From contig NZ_JBELAU010000012.1 in assembly GCF_040253585.1 (NCBI RefSeq), forward strand, positions 62,001-126,000: a stretch of 64,000 nucleotides of DNA, read 5' to 3'. The notes beneath the pieces were generated by a model. It worked only from the letters and a program-made list of their open reading frames with translations, ran no database searches and had not been told where the DNA came from. Positions within the stretch are counted from its first letter, which is position 1; the number at the start of each line of letters is the position of its first letter. Below are positions 1 through 8,396 of this stretch, one piece after another. The translations under genes and the position numbers were made by a program. Source of the DNA: Emticicia sp040253585. Its GTDB lineage: Bacteria; Bacteroidota; Bacteroidia; Cytophagales; Spirosomataceae.

Positions 1-150
1 AAGTGCGATTCTGTTTTTGCCTTTGCTGCTTCTTACACCATTTTCAATAAAAGATTGAATACCGAATTTTTCGGTATAAATTTTTACAATAATTGATGTT
101 TCTCGATAACGAATATAGCTAATAACTATTCCACGAGTTTTATGAAGCAT
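1..150 (-). CDS. recO: DNA repair protein RecO, N-terminal part (cut by window edge)
   Basis: The first 50 codons of a minus-strand gene run off the left edge. The translation starts MLHKTRGIVISYIRYRETS and continues with an IYTEKFG stretch and GVRSSKGKNRIAL. This is the typical opening of Bacteroidota RecO, whose N-terminal OB fold binds DNA and helps load RecA at gaps. The ATG overlaps the end of the oxidase subunit III gene by 11 bp, so the two are probably cotranscribed. The C-terminal zinc and RecR-contact part is outside the window. The identification rests on family resemblance of the N-terminus only. Confidence 0.85.
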   Translation of the reverse strand, partial: MLHKTRGIVISYIRYRETSIIVKIYTEKFGIQSFIENGVRSSKGKNRIAL

Positions 151-724
151 GGTAAAGTAAAAAGAGAAAAAGGATAATCCAAAGAATATCTATAAAATGC
201 CAATAAATACTTATTAGTTTGATTTTCAGTTGGTTAGGTGGATTTACACTATAAACGAAAGAATCGACATATTGCATTCGCTGGAACGCATCTTTATTGG
301 CCGATGCCAATGCAATTAGTCCACCAAGTGTATGCAAAATATGCAGTCCCGAAAGTACATAAATAAACATTCCGCCTGTATTATTAGCCATCGTAATACC
401 TGCTGAAAGCATTTTTTGCCACCCAAGACCCTGCAAAACAATAAACAACACACCCGCCAAAAGCGTAATGCTAATATTGAGTCGATAACTACGAAAACGC
501 TCTTCCTTAAAGGCTTTATTTGCACCTTGAAGTGTCAAACTGCTGGCAACAATCACGAATGTACTTACCCAAAACACCCCTGGGATTTTTAGCGGAATAT
601 CCTGATTACGTGCCTCTTTGGTGATAAAAACCAAGAGTAAAAAGAAAAATAACAGTCCACTACCCACAATGGCTAAATAAAGCATGAAGGCAAATGGTTC
701 ACGGCGTTTTGTAAGTTTATTCAT
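140..724 (-). CDS. heme-copper oxidase subunit III family protein
   Basis: A 194-residue integral membrane protein with about five hydrophobic segments. It starts RREPFAFMLYLAIVGSG, has WQKMLSAG and GLHILHTLGG in the middle, and ends with an ISIYWHFIDILWIILF segment. The HxxHxxGG and YWHFxDxxW patterns are hallmarks of cytochrome c or quinol oxidase subunit III. The protein is shorter than seven-helix subunits and fits the compact five-helix form. No other oxidase subunit is nearby, so it may be an accessory copy whose partners lie elsewhere. It lies 47 bp after ispE and overlaps recO, which suggests an ispE-oxidase-recO transcript. Confidence 0.85.
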   Translation of the reverse strand: MNKLTKRREPFAFMLYLAIVGSGLLFFFLLLVFITKEARNQDIPLKIPGVFWVSTFVIVASSLTLQGANKAFKEERFRSYRLNISITLLAGVLFIVLQGLGWQKMLSAGITMANNTGGMFIYVLSGLHILHTLGGLIALASANKDAFQRMQYVDSFVYSVNPPNQLKIKLISIYWHFIDILWIILFLFLLYHAS

Positions 725-771
725 AGACCCCCACCGAATGTCCCCTAAATAGGAGTGCTTGTTTATGGTTA

Positions 772-1596
772 TTAGATTTTAAAGAATCCTTGCCACATTG
801 CGAAGTTTGGGAAACTACTTTTCAAGTCCGTTTCTTGCTCGAAAATACCATAGACTGTCGAACCAGAACCTGTCATTGAAGCATAAATTGCTCCTGCTTG
901 ATAAAGTGTTTCTTTTACCTCGGCAATAGTCGGATACTTTAATAACAACTTTTCTTCAAAATCGTTTTTAACTATTTTTTTCCATTCAGAAATTGGTTGC
1001 GAAAGTGCCGTTTTTAGAGCTATTTGGGGCTTTTTTGGCGATACGCCCGAATACGCTTCGGCCGTAGAAATATGAATATCTGGGTTTACTAAAACCACAT
1101 ACTTCCCTTTTAAATCAAGCGTGAAGTCTTCAAATTCATCGCCTTTATTGAAGCAAAAAACTGGTCGATTTTCGATGAAAAATGCACAATCTGAACCCAG
1201 TTTTCGGGCAAAATCTTTCAATTCATCATTGCTGAGTTTTAGTTCATAGACTTCGTTGAGCATTTTTAGCGTAAATGCTCCATCGGCAGAACCACCGCCC
1301 AAGCCAGCACCCATCGGGATAACTTTGTGTAGATGAATCATTGGCGGGACACCGATACGGTCTTGCAATAAATTCCATGCTTTTAGGCATAAATTAGAAC
1401 TTTCATTGCCAGGAATCGCCAAACCCGAACTCTGAAAGACAGCGTTTTTAGCATCAGGATTTTGGTTGGGGATAATTTCGAGGGCATCGCACCACTCGAC
1501 AGGATAAAATACTGATTCGATGTTATGAAAACCATCGGAGCGTTTTTCGGTAATATTCAAGCCAATATTTATTTTGGCGTTTGGAAATGTAAGCAT
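772..1596 (-). CDS. ispE: 4-diphosphocytidyl-2-C-methyl-D-erythritol kinase
   Basis: GHMP-family kinase that phosphorylates CDP-methylerythritol in the MEP isoprenoid pathway. The N-terminus MLTFPNAKINIGLNITEKR carries the conserved N-x-KIN motif. The glycine-rich ATP loop PMGAGLGGGSADGA lies at about residues 94-107, and a C-terminal MTGSGSTVYG motif follows. A longer in-frame start exists at 1611. I chose the ATG at 1596 because a TAAATTTG -7 box at 1616-1623 would leave no leader for the upstream start, and because family members begin at this methionine. dxr, another MEP-pathway gene, lies 2.6 kb away. Confidence 0.93.
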   Translation of the reverse strand: MLTFPNAKINIGLNITEKRSDGFHNIESVFYPVEWCDALEIIPNQNPDAKNAVFQSSGLAIPGNESSNLCLKAWNLLQDRIGVPPMIHLHKVIPMGAGLGGGSADGAFTLKMLNEVYELKLSNDELKDFARKLGSDCAFFIENRPVFCFNKGDEFEDFTLDLKGKYVVLVNPDIHISTAEAYSGVSPKKPQIALKTALSQPISEWKKIVKNDFEEKLLLKYPTIAEVKETLYQAGAIYASMTGSGSTVYGIFEQETDLKSSFPNFAMWQGFFKI

Positions 1597-1615
1597 TGAG
1601 TCTGATTTCAAAATT

Positions 1616-1623
1616 CAAATTTA
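1616..1623 (-). promoter_or_regulatory. -7 promoter box upstream of ispE
   Basis: TAAATTTG on the minus strand matches the Bacteroidota TAnnTTTG box. It lies about 20 bp before the preferred ispE start. No clear -33 element was seen. Confidence 0.45.
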
Positions 1624-1717
1624 GTCAACCGCTTAGTAAATAAATAGTAAAACAATTTTAAGTTTTTCATAAAACCCATATCTTACTTTAAAATTAACCC
1701 TTTAACTCTCAAAAAAT

Positions 1718-2311
1718 ATGAAAACAATGAGACTTTTGGTGTCGCTGTTGGCGATAAGTATGTTTTTAAGTAGTTGTGGAAAGAAAAAAGAGGAGCAAAC
1801 CGAACAAGAAAAGGCGATGGAATTGGTAGATAAAATTAAGGAGGAAGCCGAGAATATGTCGAACGAAGAGCCAAAGGAAGTGGTTGATGCTAAACTTTTG
1901 AAGGAACTTCTGCCCGAAGAAGCCGCTGGTTTAGCCCGAAAAAGTGCTGAAAGTGAAAAAGTAGGAGCAATGGGCTTTATGGTATCGAAGGCGGAGGCAA
2001 AATATAAAAATGATGATAGTTCAATAGAAGTGAATATCATTGACGTAGCAGGAACAGGTGCTTTGATGGGAATGGCTGCGTGGTCGATGATGGATATGGA
2101 TAAAGAAACTGAAAACGGCTACGAAAAAACGACAACTTATAAAGGAAATAAGGCTTACGAAAAGTACAATTCTAAAAACAATGATGGAGAAATGGCTGTA
2201 ATAGTAGCCAAGCGTTTTGTTGTATCTGTAAAAGGAAGAAATGTAGCAATCGATAAAATCAAGGATACGCTTGATGATATTGATTTAGGGAAATTGGAAG
2301 ACTTGAAGTAA
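1718..2311 (+). CDS. lipoprotein of unknown function
   Basis: A 197-residue protein with a lipoprotein signal: MKTMRLLVSLLAISMFLSSC, lipobox LSSC, cysteine at 20. A lysine/glutamate-rich linker follows (about residues 21-60). The C-terminal domain alternates strand-like and helix-like stretches, including EAKYKNDDSSIEVNIIDVAG and a closing region rich in valine. I do not recognise a named family. The C-terminal pattern resembles the secreted protein at 33918-34385, which suggests a shared small domain. It is a single-gene unit ending at a strong bidirectional terminator. Confidence 0.7.
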   Translation: MKTMRLLVSLLAISMFLSSCGKKKEEQTEQEKAMELVDKIKEEAENMSNEEPKEVVDAKLLKELLPEEAAGLARKSAESEKVGAMGFMVSKAEAKYKNDDSSIEVNIIDVAGTGALMGMAAWSMMDMDKETENGYEKTTTYKGNKAYEKYNSKNNDGEMAVIVAKRFVVSVKGRNVAIDKIKDTLDDIDLGKLEDLK

Positions 2312-2340
2312 CAAAAAGGGAAGCGTCGCTTCCCTTTTTG
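2312..2340. terminator. bidirectional terminator
   Basis: A 14-bp perfect stem, CAAAAAGGGAAGCG and its complement, around one central base, with A and T tracts on both sides. It lies between the stop of the lipoprotein gene and the stop of the convergent TIM-barrel gene, so it can end both transcripts. Confidence 0.9.
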
Positions 2341-2347
2341 TATTATA

Positions 2348-3289
2348 TTAAAAATTATCACTCCATTGATAAGCCTCAATAAGTTTGGTTTCGCCTTCTT
2401 TGCCTTTCGCAAAATTGCCGTGTTCCATACCCATAATAAACTCTTGATTGTTGGCTTTTGCTTTATCGTAGATATGCTTGAAAAGGCTTTTGTAGTTAAT
2501 TTCGCCAGTTGTTGGCTCTTTTCGACCTGGCTCATCTCCGATTTGGAAGTATGCAATTTCTTCCCAACATAAATCCATATTTCGAGTCATGCGGCCTTCG
2601 TTTCGCTGCATGTGCCACATATCAAACAAAATTTTGCAAGATGGGCTGTTTACGGCCTTACAAATCATATAACTTTGATCGGAATAACGCAAGAATAAGT
2701 CAGCATTATCGCTCAACGGTTCAAGTACCATCGTTAGGTTATGCGGCTCAAAAATATCAGATGCACGACGCAAAGCATCAATTACATTAGCTGTTTGGAT
2801 ACCTAAAGGTAAATTTCGCTCGAAATAGCCAGGTACGACTGTCATGTATTTTGCATTGCAACGTTTGGCGGTTTCGACTGAGGCACGACAAGTTTTTAGG
2901 AAGTTTTCGAGAAATTCTTTTTTGCCAGTTGCCAATGATGTTTTCCAGTTATCGCCACCATCTACCACAAAAACGCCCATTTTCATGCCGAGTTTAGCGA
3001 GTGTTTCTCCGATTTTTGTTTGAGTTTCAACCGAGCGGCCCAACATACCGTTATCTTCAAGAGCCATGAAACCATTATCGGCCATGAATTTAAGTTGGTC
3101 GAAAAGGTCTTTTCCTGCCGAATTTTCAAACATTCCGAAATGTGGAGCATACAAAAGTTTGTATTTATACGGAGCTAAGTTTGTTGGCGAAGAAGCCAAA
3201 TCGTTGGCCGCTAAAGCTGTGGCGGTACTTCCGAGGCTTGTTGCACCTGCGGCTAAGACACTTTTTGAAAGAAAGTTTCTGCGATTCAT
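2348..3289 (-). CDS. exported TIM-barrel protein, hydroxypyruvate isomerase / sugar isomerase-epimerase family
   Basis: A 313-residue protein with a twin-arginine signal (MNRRNFLSKSVLAAGATSLG), so it is probably exported folded by Tat. The rest fits the xylose-isomerase-like TIM barrel. It has FEPHNLTMVLEPL, with the Glu expected as a metal ligand, then CKILFDMWHMQRNEG, IAYFQIGDEPGRKEPTTGE and a final FIMGMEHGNF. These match hydroxypyruvate-isomerase-like proteins with Glu, Asp, His and Glu metal ligands. The natural substrate is unknown; Tat-exported members are common in Bacteroidota sugar metabolism. It is monocistronic, with a terminator on each side. Confidence 0.82.
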   Translation of the reverse strand: MNRRNFLSKSVLAAGATSLGSTATALAANDLASSPTNLAPYKYKLLYAPHFGMFENSAGKDLFDQLKFMADNGFMALEDNGMLGRSVETQTKIGETLAKLGMKMGVFVVDGGDNWKTSLATGKKEFLENFLKTCRASVETAKRCNAKYMTVVPGYFERNLPLGIQTANVIDALRRASDIFEPHNLTMVLEPLSDNADLFLRYSDQSYMICKAVNSPSCKILFDMWHMQRNEGRMTRNMDLCWEEIAYFQIGDEPGRKEPTTGEINYKSLFKHIYDKAKANNQEFIMGMEHGNFAKGKEGETKLIEAYQWSDNF

Positions 3290-3352
3290 TAGTTTTTATA
3301 GAATTGAAGGTTGATTTTTAAAAGAGCGAATAAATATCTTTCAAATATATCA

Positions 3353-3382
3353 TAAAAAAAGCGTTTGGTCTAAACCAAACGC
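3353..3382 (-). terminator. Rho-independent terminator of the pseudouridine synthase gene
   Basis: On the minus strand a 9-bp perfect stem (GCGTTTGGT/ACCAAACGC) with a 4-nt loop is followed by a run of T. It lies 12 bp after the stop of the gene at 3394. Confidence 0.88.
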
Positions 3383-3393
3383 TAATAGTTTTC

Positions 3394-4125
3394 TCAATAC
3401 AAAAAGTCCAAATTTTCGGTTTTTACATCTTCGGGTTCGAGTTCTAAGAATTCTTCCCAAAATGGATTTTCGGGCAATGCTGCTTTACAGATAATTGGCT
3501 CTTTTTTTACGGGATGCACAAAATACAAGCGTCGAGCATGAAGATTGATGTTTCCTTCAAGGTTTGGGCGAGGAAAACCGTATTTTACATCGCCTCGAAT
3601 CGGGCAACCCATTTTGGCTAACTGCACACGAATTTGGTGCGGGCGACCAGTAATCGGATTTACTTCGAGCAAATGCGAATGGTTGATTTCTCCCAAATAA
3701 CGGTAAGTCAGCTCAGCCTTTTGCGAGCCTTCAACTTCTTCATCAAATGCTTTAACTATGTTTCTGGCTTCATCTTTTACAAGCCAGTTAGTCAGTTTTC
3801 CTGATTTTTTCTCAGGTTTTTTTCCTACAATTGCCCAATATGTTTTCTGAATTTCTCTTTTTCTGAAAAGTTCATTCATGCGTTCGAGAGCCTTTGAGGT
3901 GCGTGCAAAAACCACTAAACCACTCACGGGGCGGTCAAGACGATGCACTGTTCCCAAGAAAACATCGCCAGGTTTGTTGTATTTTTCTTTAATATAATGT
4001 TTTACGTAGTCCGAAAGCGTTTTATCGCCCGTGCTATCGCCTTGCACCAAAACACCTTGTGCTTTATTGACGATAATGATATGATTATCTTCGTAAACTA
4101 CTTGAAATGGTTGTTTCTTTGCCAC
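3394..4125 (-). CDS. RluA-family RNA pseudouridine synthase
   Basis: A 243-residue pseudouridine synthase. The catalytic motif HRLDRPVSG has Asp at residue 64, and a YWAIV motif and RPHQIRVQLAKMGCPIRGD complete the fold. There is no N-terminal S4 domain, so it is a short RluA/TruC-like enzyme, and the exact rRNA or tRNA target cannot be assigned. It would isomerise specific uridines in the cytoplasm. The upstream spacer (4134-4166) holds a short repeat of AAGAATTAAGAAT type. The start is the only methionine before the conserved YEDNHIIIVNK region. Confidence 0.9.
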   Translation of the reverse strand: MAKKQPFQVVYEDNHIIIVNKAQGVLVQGDSTGDKTLSDYVKHYIKEKYNKPGDVFLGTVHRLDRPVSGLVVFARTSKALERMNELFRKREIQKTYWAIVGKKPEKKSGKLTNWLVKDEARNIVKAFDEEVEGSQKAELTYRYLGEINHSHLLEVNPITGRPHQIRVQLAKMGCPIRGDVKYGFPRPNLEGNINLHARRLYFVHPVKKEPIICKAALPENPFWEEFLELEPEDVKTENLDFLY

Positions 4126-4232
4126 TTTACTTTTGAATTAAGAATTAAGAATGCAGAATTAAGAATGGTTTTACTCCGTTTTAATACTATCTTCTTTAAA
4201 ATAAACTATTGTCTGCGGACTATCATCGACTA

Positions 4233-5384
4233 TTAAACAAACTCCAAAGCCAGACGTCTGGTTTCTTTGTCGGTTTCTATATAATCTTCGAGCGTTGGTG
4301 TACGCACGAAATTTACTTTTTTCATGCAATCTTCAATCAAATCCGACATTTCTAAGAAACCGATTTCATCACGTAAGAAAGCCGCAACTGCTACTTCGTT
4401 GGCTGCATTTACAATACACGCCATGTTTCCGCCAACTTCAAGAGCTTCAAATGCAAAACCTAAGTTACGGAAGGTCTCATAATCAGGCTTTTCAAAAGTC
4501 AAAGATGGGAATTGTGCAAAATCCATTCTCGGGAAATTAGATTTTAAGCGATTCGGATAGCCAATCGCAAACTGAATCGGCACACGCATATCGGGTAAAC
4601 CCATTTGAGCTTTCATGCTACCATCTTCAAATTGCACCATTGAGTGAATAATGCTTTGCGGATGCACCACCACTTCGATTTGGTCAGGCGTAAGTCCGAA
4701 AAGCCATTTTGCCTCTATCACTTCCAAGCCTTTATTCATCAACGAGGCCGAATCAATCGTGATTTTTGCTCCCATGCTCCAATTGGGGTGCTTTAGAGCC
4801 TGTGCTTTTGTAACGGTTTTCAAAAATTCACGGTTTTTTCCCCTAAATGGCCCACCCGAAGCAGTCAAAATTATCTTTTCGATTGGATTATGGAATTCAC
4901 CAACCAAACACTGGAAAATCGCTGAGTGTTCCGAATCAACGGGTAGAATGTCAACTTTGTGTTTTTGTGCCAAATCTGTTACCAATTCGCCAGCTACCAC
5001 TAAGGTTTCTTTATTAGCCAATGCAATGTGTTTGCCCGCCTTGATAGCCGCCACAGTCGGAATTAAACCTGCGTAGCCAACTAAAGCCGTCAGAACCATA
5101 TTGACCGATTCCATTTCTACAACCGAAACCAACGATTTGTCACCAGTATAAACTTTTATATCAAGTGGGTCGAGTGCCGCAAAAACTTTATCGTAAAGGT
5201 CTTCGTTTGAAATCACAACTACATTTGGGCGAAACTTAGCTGCTTGTTTAATCAACAAGTCGGCGTTGTTTTGTGCAGTCAGCACTTCTACTTCAAAAAT
5301 ATCAGGATTGGCTTCTACTACCTCCAGAGCTTGTGTTCCAATCGAACCCGTTGAACCAAGAATGGCAAGATGACGTTTTTGCAT
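4233..5384 (-). CDS. dxr: 1-deoxy-D-xylulose 5-phosphate reductoisomerase
   Basis: A 383-residue enzyme that makes 2-C-methyl-D-erythritol 4-phosphate using NADPH, the committed MEP-pathway step. The N-terminus has the Rossmann motif GSTGSIGTQALEVVE. ALANKETLVVAGELV, LPVDSEHSAIFQCL (metal-binding Asp and Glu), TASGGPFRG and HPNWSMGAKITIDSASLMNKGLE are all typical. Length is as expected. It is convergent with nothing close; downstream lies the pseudouridine synthase on the same strand. Confidence 0.97.
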   Translation of the reverse strand: MQKRHLAILGSTGSIGTQALEVVEANPDIFEVEVLTAQNNADLLIKQAAKFRPNVVVISNEDLYDKVFAALDPLDIKVYTGDKSLVSVVEMESVNMVLTALVGYAGLIPTVAAIKAGKHIALANKETLVVAGELVTDLAQKHKVDILPVDSEHSAIFQCLVGEFHNPIEKIILTASGGPFRGKNREFLKTVTKAQALKHPNWSMGAKITIDSASLMNKGLEVIEAKWLFGLTPDQIEVVVHPQSIIHSMVQFEDGSMKAQMGLPDMRVPIQFAIGYPNRLKSNFPRMDFAQFPSLTFEKPDYETFRNLGFAFEALEVGGNMACIVNAANEVAVAAFLRDEIGFLEMSDLIEDCMKKVNFVRTPTLEDYIETDKETRRLALEFV

Positions 5385-5480
5385 GAAAAAGGATGAAATA
5401 AATAAATCTACTGAAATTTTTTACAAAGTTCGGAAAATTTAATGATAAAGTTTTTATTTTAACGTTTCTATTCGGATTGA

Positions 5481-5512
5481 ATTACGAATTACGAGTTACG
5501 AATTACTAATTG
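5481..5512. repeat. short ACGAATT-type direct repeat
   Basis: Tandem ACGAATT/ACGAGTT heptamers in the 260-bp spacer between dxr and the fructosamine kinase gene. They match the arms of the larger repeat family seen in the aromatic island at 41-56 kb. Confidence 0.55.
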
Positions 5513-5604
5513 TTTCTTGTAAAATATTGATAATAAGTCGATTGTGCTAATATTCGGATATGTTTTTTTAATAATTTAAAATATGCACTATTCATCCTTT
5601 TACT

Positions 5605-5624
5605 CCCCTTTAGGGGTTGGGGGT
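5605..5624. repeat. G-rich REP-like element before a start codon
   Basis: CCCCTTTAGGGGTTGGGGGT, a CCCC-TTTA-GGGG hairpin followed by a G run. It ends 20 bp before the ATG at 5645. Related copies lie at 29570, 29661, 37273 and 38900. Confidence 0.7.
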
Positions 5625-5644
5625 GTTTAGAGATTAGGGGTACT

Positions 5645-6526
5645 ATGCAAACTGCTGAAGACCAATTCCAATTTTTTGAAGGCGTATTTTTTGAAAGCTT
5701 CGGGCGTGACCTTCAAGTAACCGAGTATCGACTATTGCAGGGCGGAAGTATCAACGTGACCGTGCAGGTAGTTACCAACGAAGGCAAATACTTTGTGAAA
5801 TATAATACTCGAAATCACGAAGGAATGTTTGAAACCGAAGCACGTGGTCTTGACTTATTACGTGGGACTAACATCATTCGTGTGCCTGAGGTAATCAACT
5901 GGGGACGACGTGACGGACAAGATTATTTAGTGCTGGAAAACATAGAATATACCAAGCCAAATTTCGATTATTGGGAAATGTTGGGGGAGAAAATAGCCGC
6001 CTTACACCGAAATACTGACGAAAAATTTGGACTAAATTTTGATAATTACATAGGCTCACTTCGCCAAAATAATGAGCAAAAAGATGATTGGTTGAGTTTT
6101 TTTATCGAAAAACGCTTAAATCTTCAAGCTGGCTTGGCTTATTATAATGAATTGATTAGCAAAGAGTTATACGAGAAATTTCAGCAGTTCTATAAAGTTC
6201 TACCCGAATTGTTGCCAAACGAACCAGCTTCACTATTACACGGCGATTTATGGACTGGAAACGTAATAACAAATAATGATGGCGAGCCAACGCTCATCGA
6301 CCCCGCCGTTTATTACGGAAATCGTGAAATGGAAATTGCCTTTACAACACTTTTTGGTGGCTTCGATAAGCGTTTCTATGATACTTATAATGAAGTGTAT
6401 CCGCTACAACCTCGCTTCGATATGCGTGTGCCGATTTATAATATATACCCGCTATTGGTTCATGTAAATTTATTCGGAACGAGTTATTTACCGCCCGTGA
6501 TTCGGACTTTAAATAAGTATCTGTAA
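5645..6526 (+). CDS. fructosamine kinase family protein
   Basis: A 293-residue kinase of the fructosamine-3-kinase/APH fold, probably acting on glycated amines or protein lysines. It has a kinase N-lobe with YFVKYNTRNHEGMFETEARGL (ATP-contacting Lys and a helix Glu). The catalytic loop HGDLWTGN starts at His199, and LIDPAVYYGNREMEIA holds the metal-binding Asp. Length matches the family. It begins directly after a G-rich REP-like element, and no close operon partner is present. Confidence 0.93.
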   Translation: MQTAEDQFQFFEGVFFESFGRDLQVTEYRLLQGGSINVTVQVVTNEGKYFVKYNTRNHEGMFETEARGLDLLRGTNIIRVPEVINWGRRDGQDYLVLENIEYTKPNFDYWEMLGEKIAALHRNTDEKFGLNFDNYIGSLRQNNEQKDDWLSFFIEKRLNLQAGLAYYNELISKELYEKFQQFYKVLPELLPNEPASLLHGDLWTGNVITNNDGEPTLIDPAVYYGNREMEIAFTTLFGGFDKRFYDTYNEVYPLQPRFDMRVPIYNIYPLLVHVNLFGTSYLPPVIRTLNKYL

Positions 6527-6611
6527 AAGTCGTTCGTTTTGTTATGAATTGTTAAAAAAGTTACATGTTGTTTACTTTAAAAATTAAACAATCTGCAACT
6601 AAAACTACAAC

Positions 6612-7673
6612 CTAAACTACCATCAGATTACAACCTCTGATATCTGAATTATCAAAACGGCCAATAATACTGAACGATTGATTTTCAGTGTTATATGCTC
6701 CTAAATCTTGGGTTTCTATAAAGCAGCAAGAATCAATGTTTGCCAAATCGACTACGTTAATTCCACCACGAATGAGCGTTCGTTCATTATTGGTTTTAAA
6801 ATTTACTGTCGAAATAATCTTAAAAGGGTCGTTGATTTCTCGAAGCAAAACTTTCATCGTTTGTGGTAATTCAAAAATCCCATCACCCTTCGAGTATCCT
6901 TGCGAAAGGAGTTCGGTCATGCCATATTCTGAATGAATTTTTTCAATTCCAAAAGCTGAGGTCAGAATTTCATGAACTTCTTCACGCAAAAGTTCTTTTC
7001 TTCTTCCTTTCATTCCACCCGTTTCCATGACAATCAATCTATCTTTTAGTTTTTCCATAAAAGATAAATCTTCGCCCGATTCGGCCAAATCGAGCAAGGC
7101 AAAAGTTACACCAATCAACAAAACCTTTCGCTTTGAATTTTGGTTAGATAATTGGCGGAGCTGTTGAATCAATTCGGAAGTGTTTTTCAGATAAAAACCC
7201 GATTCTTTCGAATAAGTGCGATAAATAAAACTCTGCACCATATACACCAACGACGAATTATTTCGTTCAAGGTAAGAAGGTAGCAAAGCTAAAATATGGA
7301 AGTCGCTCAATGGGCCATAAAACTGCTCGAAGATTCGCTGACTGATATATTCATAGAAAGGCAAATCGCTCACTAAATGTTTGCTTGTTGTATCGCCAGT
7401 TGTACCGCTACTTTCAAATATGATTTGGGTAGGAGCAGCATCCGACACGATTTTATGGTGTTTGAAAAACTGAATCGGTAAGAAAGGGATTTTCTCCAGA
7501 CGACTAACTTTTGTAGGATTTACTTTCAGAAAACTTAGGTATTCTTTGTAAGTGTAATTGCTGGCAGCTTGAAAACGAAAGATTTCTAAAGCTAATTCTT
7601 CAAAATCGTGTGGTCTTACTGAGGCATCGCTCAATTGTAAAACTGCCGATTTTAGTTCGTCACGAATACTCAT
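6612..7673 (-). CDS. LuxE/PaaK-family acyl-activating enzyme
   Basis: A 353-residue member of the acyl-protein synthetase (LuxE) branch of adenylate-forming enzymes. IPFLPIQFFKHHKI and the phosphate-binding loop IFESSGTTGDTTSKHL (about residue 85-100) are diagnostic. A later METGGMKGRRKELLREE and IHSEYGMTELLSQ fit the same family. There is no luciferase or reductase (LuxAB, LuxC) nearby, so a bioluminescence role is not supported. Such orphan LuxE-like genes in Bacteroidota are usually linked to surface or lipid chemistry, which is only inference here. Confidence 0.85.
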   Translation of the reverse strand: MSIRDELKSAVLQLSDASVRPHDFEELALEIFRFQAASNYTYKEYLSFLKVNPTKVSRLEKIPFLPIQFFKHHKIVSDAAPTQIIFESSGTTGDTTSKHLVSDLPFYEYISQRIFEQFYGPLSDFHILALLPSYLERNNSSLVYMVQSFIYRTYSKESGFYLKNTSELIQQLRQLSNQNSKRKVLLIGVTFALLDLAESGEDLSFMEKLKDRLIVMETGGMKGRRKELLREEVHEILTSAFGIEKIHSEYGMTELLSQGYSKGDGIFELPQTMKVLLREINDPFKIISTVNFKTNNERTLIRGGINVVDLANIDSCCFIETQDLGAYNTENQSFSIIGRFDNSDIRGCNLMVV

Positions 7674-7731
7674 TGAAAATTTTATAATTTTTACTAAATT
7701 AGCAGAAAATAGTCGATAGGCGACACTTGAT

Positions 7732-7756
7732 AGCCCACAAAAATTAACCGTGGGCT
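7732..7756. repeat. short inverted repeat
   Basis: AGCCCAC and GTGGGCT separated by 11 nt, in the spacer between the divergent LuxE-like and lipoprotein genes. It could be a leader hairpin or a repeat remnant. Confidence 0.35.
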
Positions 7757-7799
7757 GTTATCTAAATGACCATAGACTAATCAAAATTACATAATTACG

Positions 7800-8309
7800 A
7801 TGAAAAAGGTTTCAGGATTTATCATATTAGCAGCAATAGGCTTATTAATAGGTTGTTATAAAGAGGTATCTTTTGATGTAAAACCAGCCATTGAATTTAG
7901 AAGTTTGAAAAAAGAAATAAGAATTGACCAATTTGCGGGTTCAAAAAAAGATTCTGTTATTTTAACTGTTAAGTTTCAAGATGGAGATGGAGATTTGGGG
8001 TTAAACGAAAAAGAAAAAACAACTGCCGAACTGACAAACGATTTCAATTATATCATCAGAATTTTCCGTAAAAAAAAGGGGGTCTTTACTGAATTTATAC
8101 CAGATGTTCCCTACTCTGGGTATTTCCCTCGCTTAAAAACGGATGGAAAAACTGGGCCAATTGAAGGAACACTTGACTATTCGATAGATTTTCCCCACCC
8201 ATTTACGCCAGTGAAAGATTCTTTAAAATTTCAAGTAACAATTAAAGACCGAGCAGGAAATATTAGTAATACTACCGAGTCTGAAGTAATTGTATTAAAT
8301 GAGTTTTGA
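7800..8309 (+). CDS. lipoprotein of unknown function
   Basis: A 169-residue protein with lipobox LIGC (Cys19) after a hydrophobic signal. The mature part contains VILTVKFQDGDGDLGLNEKE and a closing SLKFQVTIKDRAGNISNTTESEVIVL, which look like beta-sandwich strands. DGDGDLG is an aspartate-rich, possibly calcium-binding stretch. Similar small lipoproteins are frequent in Cytophagales, but I cannot name the family or a function. It is convergent with the epimerase gene across an inverted repeat. Confidence 0.7.
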   Translation: MKKVSGFIILAAIGLLIGCYKEVSFDVKPAIEFRSLKKEIRIDQFAGSKKDSVILTVKFQDGDGDLGLNEKEKTTAELTNDFNYIIRIFRKKKGVFTEFIPDVPYSGYFPRLKTDGKTGPIEGTLDYSIDFPHPFTPVKDSLKFQVTIKDRAGNISNTTESEVIVLNEF

Positions 8310-8325
8310 TGAAAGTTTACACTTG

Positions 8326-8385
8326 ATGGTCAACAGTCCACAGTAAAATTCCTATTACTTTTGTATTCTGTGGACTGTTGACCAT
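8326..8385. repeat. 18-bp perfect inverted repeat with 24-nt loop
   Basis: ATGGTCAACAGTCCACAG (8326-8343) is exactly complementary to 8368-8385. It lies between two convergent genes. There is no T tract, so it looks more like an intergenic repeat than a standard terminator, though it may act as one. Confidence 0.75.
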
Positions 8386-8396
8386 TAGTTGTGGAC

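Noticed and set aside
2155..2556. Minus-strand open frame of 133 codons across two genes
   Set aside because: It crosses the strong terminator at 2312-2340 and overlaps two better supported genes.
5385..5644. A missed gene in the 260-bp spacer after dxr
   Set aside because: Only short direct repeats and a REP-like element were found; no frame with coding character.
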